A stretch of 27,081 nucleotides of DNA from a virus, in IMG/VR virus record IMGVR_UViG_3300032050_000676, positions 1-27,081 of that record. One strand, given 5' to 3'. The translations under genes were made by a program, and so were the position numbers. Below the pieces are notes generated by a model. The model was not told where the DNA came from, did no database searches, and saw nothing but the letters and a program-made list of their open reading frames with translations. Positions 23,874 through 27,081 of the stretch are shown here, piece by piece (within the stretch, counting starts at the first letter, position 1; each line of letters begins with the position of its first letter).

Positions 23874-25778
23874 TTAATACCAGCCAGCATTGGCTAATCG
23901 TTGTTTCCTTGCATATTCTTCTAAATCCACCACTTGGCGTTTAGCCAAATCAATTGGTGTAGCAAAAGGGTTACGAACCCAAGTTTTGCCATAACTACCT
24001 TGCTGATTTACATAATCCCTTAATTGGGTTTCAGCGAACCACAAAGCCATAGGGCCGTCCTGTTTATTTTTAGTACCAGGAGACCAAGTGATCAGTTGTT
24101 CAATAAGAGCTTTAACGCCCTCTGACTCGGCGCGAGGGAACTCAATAAGATTATTCTTAGCAGGTTTACCATCAGGACCAAAGGTACCAAAAAGAGTATT
24201 AAGAGAAGCCACACCATATTCAAGGTCCATCTTGTTAGAACCCGTGTAGTGTTGGACAAGCCTGATGCCCCGTGATTGTAAGAAAGCATTAATCTCTTCA
24301 TCCTGTGTTAAGAATAATTGAAAAGCATTTTTTTCAATAACCCAAACAGCTGGTTTATATTTTTCAGTCCAAGTAAAAATTATTTCACGAATACGTTGAG
24401 GTGTTGGTGCAGGCATACGGGAAGCATCTAAAAGATAACGCTTCTTAGTACTTCTGTCACCAGTAATGGCCACAGTGAAAGTATCACCAGACATAGCAGG
24501 GTCCATAGCACAAACGGTGTAGAAGCCTGTAACGTCAGCAGGATAGCCAGGAGCGCCTGCAACAAGAGGACCACAACCACGCATACCATTAGCAGCAGCA
24601 CGAACCAGTTCTGGTGCAAACACAGACTCAGATTCAACATCTTGCTGTTGGTAAACCATAGCCCACGTTTTAGCATCCAAAACGCTACGGCGTTGCTTTA
24701 GTCTAGTTCCATCCCATCTAGGGAAGAAACCACTCTCATCAGGATCCACAGGATCCCCAGGCCAAGGCCTATCAGAATGAGGCCAAAGAGTAATCCAATT
24801 CTCAGGTTTCTCATCAAACTCCAAAACAGCCGGCATAGCCAAATACGTCCAAGGACTATTAGCTTCCGGATAACGATCAGGATTACGCAATTCTCGGTAC
24901 ATGTCAATTGGATCAACACGGGTACCAACAATAAGAAGTTTACCAGTAGGACCAATACGTGTCAAGACTTCTTGCTGAATCCATCTAATCTGTTTATCGT
25001 ACTCACCAGCATTAGACAAAGTCACACAGTCATCAAGAATAATTAAGTCAGCACGGGCACCGTAGATTTGACCACCAATACCCAAAGCTTGAAGGGTAGG
25101 ATCTTTTTCGCCGGATTCGCGTTCAATATAAATTGCGTCTTGCGTCCACTTATCAGCAGTAGCCTTAAAGCCATCAGCCGGGGCAAACCTACGTTGTAGG
25201 TCTATATAAAACGGGGAAGTAAGTCTTTGCTTAACAGCATACAAAAACTCTTTAGCCATCGTCTGTGTCTTAGACACAACCTTAATACGAACAGCCGGAT
25301 CAACACAAATCCTATAGGTGATGTAGTCAATAGACACCGTCATAGACTTAGCATGCTCCGGTGGCATATTCACCAAAACATACTGGTCAGTACCCTTCTC
25401 ATACATCATAGAAGGATGCACCCAAGACGGAGCCTGGTTTTCAATCAAATCAATAATATTTTGTTGGTGAGCAAAAGTCTCAGACTTCATGAACTCTTTA
25501 CGAAAGTCCCTAAACGTCATAGCCTTATCTTCGTCAGAGATATGACCACCTCGGGCCTTCAAGGCCCTAACCAGCTGAACCTGTTTCTTAAAATCAGGAT
25601 CAGACTCGGTGTAATAATAAAAAGTTTTACTAGACTTACCAACAGCGTGGCAAGCATCCTCAACAGAGAAACCAGCCTGAATCAATTCTAGGAGCCTGGA
25701 CTTAGCATCACTGGCATTAAGTTTGGCACCAGGTTTCAACCGAAGGTGCAAAGAATCTGTAGGTTTAACCGGTTTCAA
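23874..25778 (-). CDS. terL: Terminase large subunit with N-terminal helix-turn-helix region
   Basis: A 634-residue packaging motor. Residues about 25-75 form a helix-turn-helix-like region (ELIQAGFSVEDACHAVGKSS, then TFYYYTESDPDF), typical of small-terminase DNA recognition. The ATPase domain has a Walker A-like VNMPPEHAKSMT at 136-147 (Ala where Gly is usual), Walker B as DLIILDD at 244-250, and a coupling motif LLIVGTRVDP at 281-290. The nuclease domain shows acidic residues D426 (CAMDPAMSG), E482 (VWVIEKNAF) and probably D574 (KQDGPMALWF). It translocates and cuts phage DNA at the portal. The start is TTG eight bases after AGAGGAG. No separate small terminase gene is visible in the window. 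Confidence 0.92.
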   Translation of the reverse strand: MKPVKPTDSLHLRLKPGAKLNASDAKSRLLELIQAGFSVEDACHAVGKSSKTFYYYTESDPDFKKQVQLVRALKARGGHISDEDKAMTFRDFRKEFMKSETFAHQQNIIDLIENQAPSWVHPSMMYEKGTDQYVLVNMPPEHAKSMTVSIDYITYRICVDPAVRIKVVSKTQTMAKEFLYAVKQRLTSPFYIDLQRRFAPADGFKATADKWTQDAIYIERESGEKDPTLQALGIGGQIYGARADLIILDDCVTLSNAGEYDKQIRWIQQEVLTRIGPTGKLLIVGTRVDPIDMYRELRNPDRYPEANSPWTYLAMPAVLEFDEKPENWITLWPHSDRPWPGDPVDPDESGFFPRWDGTRLKQRRSVLDAKTWAMVYQQQDVESESVFAPELVRAAANGMRGCGPLVAGAPGYPADVTGFYTVCAMDPAMSGDTFTVAITGDRSTKKRYLLDASRMPAPTPQRIREIIFTWTEKYKPAVWVIEKNAFQLFLTQDEEINAFLQSRGIRLVQHYTGSNKMDLEYGVASLNTLFGTFGPDGKPAKNNLIEFPRAESEGVKALIEQLITWSPGTKNKQDGPMALWFAETQLRDYVNQQGSYGKTWVRNPFATPIDLAKRQVVDLEEYARKQRLANAGWY

Positions 25779-25786
25779 TGTAGATA

Positions 25787-25793
25787 CTCCTCT
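25787..25793 (-). promoter_or_regulatory. Ribosome binding site fixing the TTG start of terL
   Basis: AGAGGAG on the minus strand lies eight bases before the TTG at 25778 and is among the best Shine-Dalgarno matches in the window. No in-frame ATG or GTG is better placed. Confidence 0.8.
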
Positions 25794-25803
25794 GGCCCGT
25801 GAC

Positions 25804-25839
25804 TAGGTATATACCGGTAAAAAAATTTATAAAACCTAG
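25804..25839. repeat. Inverted and near-direct repeats upstream of terL
   Basis: CTAGGT at 25804-25809 and ACCTAG at 25834-25839 are inverted arms around an AT-rich centre that includes the palindrome GGTATATACC (25806-25815). The same sequence contains a near-direct repeat, CTAGGTATATACCGG and CTAGGTACCGG. These could be protein-binding sites near the start of the late operon. Confidence 0.5.
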
Positions 25840-25853
25840 GTACCGGGAGCGAA
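25826..25853 (-). promoter_or_regulatory. Weak candidate late promoter upstream of terL
   Basis: On the minus strand TTCGCT (25848-25853) is followed after 16 bases by TATAAA (25826-25831), a good -10 but a poor -35. It lies about 50 bp before the terL start and downstream of the hairpin cluster. Phages often use modified late promoters, so this is only a candidate. Confidence 0.3.
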
Positions 25854-25868
25854 CCGAAGTTAATGAGT

Positions 25869-25982
25869 GAGCGACCTCGTTTATACTCGTCGCTCTGAGC
25901 GTAGCCCCAAGCGAAGCGAAGAGCTTTCGGGCTGGAAGCCCTCAAGCCGGTAGAGGGGCGGGGCTTTTAAAAGCCCCTCTAC
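25869..25982. repeat. Cluster of three strong hairpins in noncoding locus
   Basis: Three inverted repeats stand side by side: GAGCGAC with GTCGCTC (25869-25895, 13-base loop); GGGCT with AGCCC (25929-25941, three-base loop); and GTAGAGGGGC with GCCCCTCTAC (25950-25982), which encloses a perfect 18-bp palindrome GGGGCTTTTAAAAGCCCC at 25960-25977. The last pair can form two competing stems. TATATATA follows on its right. These could be transcription stops, packaging signals or replication structures. Confidence 0.7.
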
Positions 25983-26170
25983 TATATATAAGGCTGCAAG
26001 TTATAGATTTCTTGCACACCATGTTTGACCTGCGAAAACACACCCCCCAGGTTTAGAAAAAATATGTTGGTAGAGACTATTGACTATAAGTTACTCCGGT
26101 TTAATAACCCCGGGTCAATGCCTTACCCTCCTATTAGGACTTGGTTGTGGGTGTGCCAACCCATCTAATC

Positions 26171-26185
26171 GTGTGCTTCGCACAC
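26171..26185. repeat. Short GC hairpin GTGTGC-TTC-GCACAC
   Basis: Six-base arms with a three-base loop. No T-run follows closely on either strand, so it is not a typical terminator. Confidence 0.55.
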
Positions 26186-26220
26186 TCATTTATTAAAAGA
26201 AAGGGTTCCAAATTTACGCA

Positions 26221-26320
26221 GAACGCGCAATTATTTGTATAGAACGCCTAAGTTATAGGAACGGGAACGCTGACTATCCTCAGCCCCCAAAAAACATGAA
26301 GCGCGCCCCAATCGGAACGC
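26221..26320. repeat. GAACGC short repeats
   Basis: GAACGC occurs at 26221, 26242, 26265 and 26315, with a GAACGG directly before the third at 26259. The first three are spaced 21 and 23 bases apart, about two helical turns, which would put them on one face of the DNA. The fourth lies in the arm of the terminator hairpin. They could be repressor or replication-protein sites, or chance. Confidence 0.4.
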
Positions 26321-26322
26321 GC
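26289..26322 (-). terminator. Rho-independent-type terminator after the right-hand operon
   Basis: On the minus strand GCGCGTTCC pairs with GGGGCGCGC (nine pairs, two G-U wobbles) around a GATT loop. TTCATG and then six T follow. It starts 18 bases after the stop of the 26-residue gene and would separate that operon from terL. The six-base gap before the T-run makes it less than ideal. Confidence 0.6.
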
Positions 26323-26339
26323 CACATATCGGACTATTA

Positions 26340-26420
26340 CTAGATGAACAAACTAAAGAACAACACCCACCAAGCACCGGCAAGCGCCACGCATGCCCAG
26401 AATATTAGTTTGCTTCTCAT
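26340..26420 (-). CDS. 26-residue single-span membrane peptide
   Basis: A short frame from ATG at 26420 to TAG at 26340. The product is MRSKLIFWACVALAGAWWVL followed by FFSLFI: a basic N-terminus and an almost wholly hydrophobic stretch long enough to span a membrane once, with three Trp. The ATG overlaps the TAA of the upstream glutamine amidotransferase-like gene (TAATG), the same coupling used by several established genes in this window. A terminator follows at once. It could be a small inhibitory, superinfection-exclusion or lysis-modulating peptide, but no homolog is recognised. Because it is short, chance cannot be excluded. Confidence 0.5.
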   Translation of the reverse strand: MRSKLIFWACVALAGAWWVLFFSLFI

Positions 26421-27081
26421 TAGTATTCACCCCCGAAAAGTGATTCCTGTTGCAAGTCTGGTCGGTAACACAAACAATCGTTCAGGTCGGTCACACAATC
26501 CAGACAAGCGTTGCAAGTTGCACACACAAAATCTACAAGCGCGTGTGGCTCATACATTTCACAATTGAAACAAAATTCTGTCTCATAATTGTCAACATCT
26601 TTCACATAATCCCATGATGAGTGATAATCCTTAAACCAAGAATTACGCACCTGATAGGAATAATTTGACCACCAAAGACCACCAACCCAATGACCCAAAT
26701 CCTCATTAAGAATATAGACCTGACTTTGCAATTCGGGTGCAGTTGAAAATATGGCAATCTTAGAACCGGAAACCAATTCTTCCAACTCACCAAATCCGGC
26801 TTCATCATCCAGCAATTCCAGAAAATTAGGCAACCAATCTTCAGCGAATACAAGTGTGTCAGACCTATCATCACCGGCAGGAATCTCCACACCAAGAACC
26901 CCATTATGAGCCAAGATTATGTCCTGACGACCCCCAACCTCGTAAGGATGAGAATTAGTAGAACAAACTGACCCATGAGTAGCCCAACGAGCGTGAAACA
27001 TAGCCCAAGCATCCGGATATTGTGCGCGAACTTTCAGGAACTTGGACACCACACTTTCAGCGTTCAATCCCTTACCTGTCA
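26420..27081 (-). CDS. Class II glutamine amidotransferase-like protein, partial (5' end beyond window)
   Basis: The visible 219 residues contain the class II amidotransferase pattern HARWATHGSVCSTNSHPYEV, then ILAHNGVLG and SDTLVFAEDWLP, equivalent to the TRWATHG...N.HP...HNG...SDT motifs of GlmS and PurF N-terminal domains. The nucleophile Cys normally at residue 2 is not in view: the frame stays open to the window edge and the family needs roughly 50 more residues. A TTG at 27067 is a poor start because its purine-rich site is too close. The C-terminus adds CFNC, then CATCNACLDC and CLC, a possible zinc site. It would release ammonia from glutamine for an unseen partner, perhaps nucleotide or surface modification. 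Confidence 0.8.
   Translation of the reverse strand, partial: TGKGLNAESVVSKFLKVRAQYPDAWAMFHARWATHGSVCSTNSHPYEVGGRQDIILAHNGVLGVEIPAGDDRSDTLVFAEDWLPNFLELLDDEAGFGELEELVSGSKIAIFSTAPELQSQVYILNEDLGHWVGGLWWSNYSYQVRNSWFKDYHSSWDYVKDVDNYETEFCFNCEMYEPHALVDFVCATCNACLDCVTDLNDCLCYRPDLQQESLFGGEY

Larger units (their letters stand above)
25779..26288. other. Noncoding locus between operons, possible packaging/late-promoter region
   Basis: About 510 bp with no credible gene in either direction, in a genome that is otherwise packed. It lies between the terminator of the right-hand operon and terL. It contains inverted repeats, a GTGTGC/GCACAC hairpin at 26171-26185, GAACGC repeats, homopolymer runs (CCCCCC near 26043, A-runs near 26057) and AT-rich segments. 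Sites next to the terminase gene often hold packaging recognition or genome ends, and a late promoter must lie here or be replaced by readthrough. Confidence 0.6.

Noticed and set aside
26080-26107. Plus-strand promoter-like TTGACT, 16 bases, TAATAA
   Set aside because: It fits sigma70 spacing, but there is no plus-strand gene to its right; it would only give antisense RNA to the amidotransferase-like operon. Kept as a chance match in AT-rich DNA.
25779-26339. CRISPR array or tRNA gene in the noncoding locus
   Set aside because: No regularly spaced repeats of 20-40 bases and no cloverleaf with T-arm and anticodon features were found; GAACGC repeats are too short.
27065-27067. TTG as the true start of the amidotransferase-like gene
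   Set aside because: The reading frame is open to the window edge, the purine-rich site is too close, and the family needs an N-terminal Cys region that is missing here.

Overview
The window is the virion-structure and lysis half of a tailed double-stranded DNA phage genome (or prophage/metagenomic phage contig). Every convincing gene lies on the minus strand, so transcription runs from the right edge to the left edge. Genes are packed tightly, with many stop/start overlaps (TAATG, ATGA, TTGA). The terminase, portal, scaffold, N4-gp56-like capsid protein and a glycosidase-bearing ejection protein are present. No tape-measure, tail-sheath, tail-tube or tail-terminator gene is visible, which points to a short-tailed (podovirus-like) virion. 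The host cannot be read from the sequence. The moderately AT-rich coding, the collagen-like and repeated adhesin proteins and the Cys-containing 'EGCFGC' protein resemble actinobacterial phages, especially freshwater ones, but that is inference.

Right edge (26,289-27,081): a class II glutamine amidotransferase-like gene, cut by the window edge, is coupled through TAATG to a 26-residue single-membrane-span peptide. A rho-independent-type terminator follows. This looks like the end of a different (early or metabolic) operon.

Noncoding locus (25,779-26,288): about 510 bp without a gene. It is rich in inverted repeats and short GAACGC repeats and lies directly upstream of the terminase gene. It is the most likely place for the late promoter and possibly a packaging or genome-end signal.

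Packaging and ejection module (12,867-25,778): large terminase with an N-terminal helix-turn-helix region, portal, two small Gly/Pro/Ala-rich proteins, a 1785-residue giant protein, a 674-residue protein starting with a lysozyme-like domain, and a 361-residue companion. The giant, glycosidase and companion proteins probably form the internal ejection apparatus. Unusually, they sit between portal and scaffold.

Capsid module (10,631-12,747): scaffold, TTG-initiated major capsid protein, a hairpin terminator, then two small head/neck-type proteins.

Fibre and decoration module (894-10,631): a collagen-like protein and five paralogous beta-rich proteins (three at 7.5-9.7 kb, two at 0.9-2.1 kb) that share an N-terminal VPTSVAVGSG-type motif and a C-terminal YGY-type ending. 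Between the two paralog groups lie a glycosyltransferase with tetratricopeptide-like repeats, a run of small basic or Cys-containing proteins, a connector-like protein, a tail-fibre protein, a glycine-rich fibre protein and a small decoration protein.

Lysis end (1-883): a two-span holin-like protein, an M23 metallopeptidase-type endolysin, and the start of a signal-peptide-bearing secreted protein that runs off the left edge.
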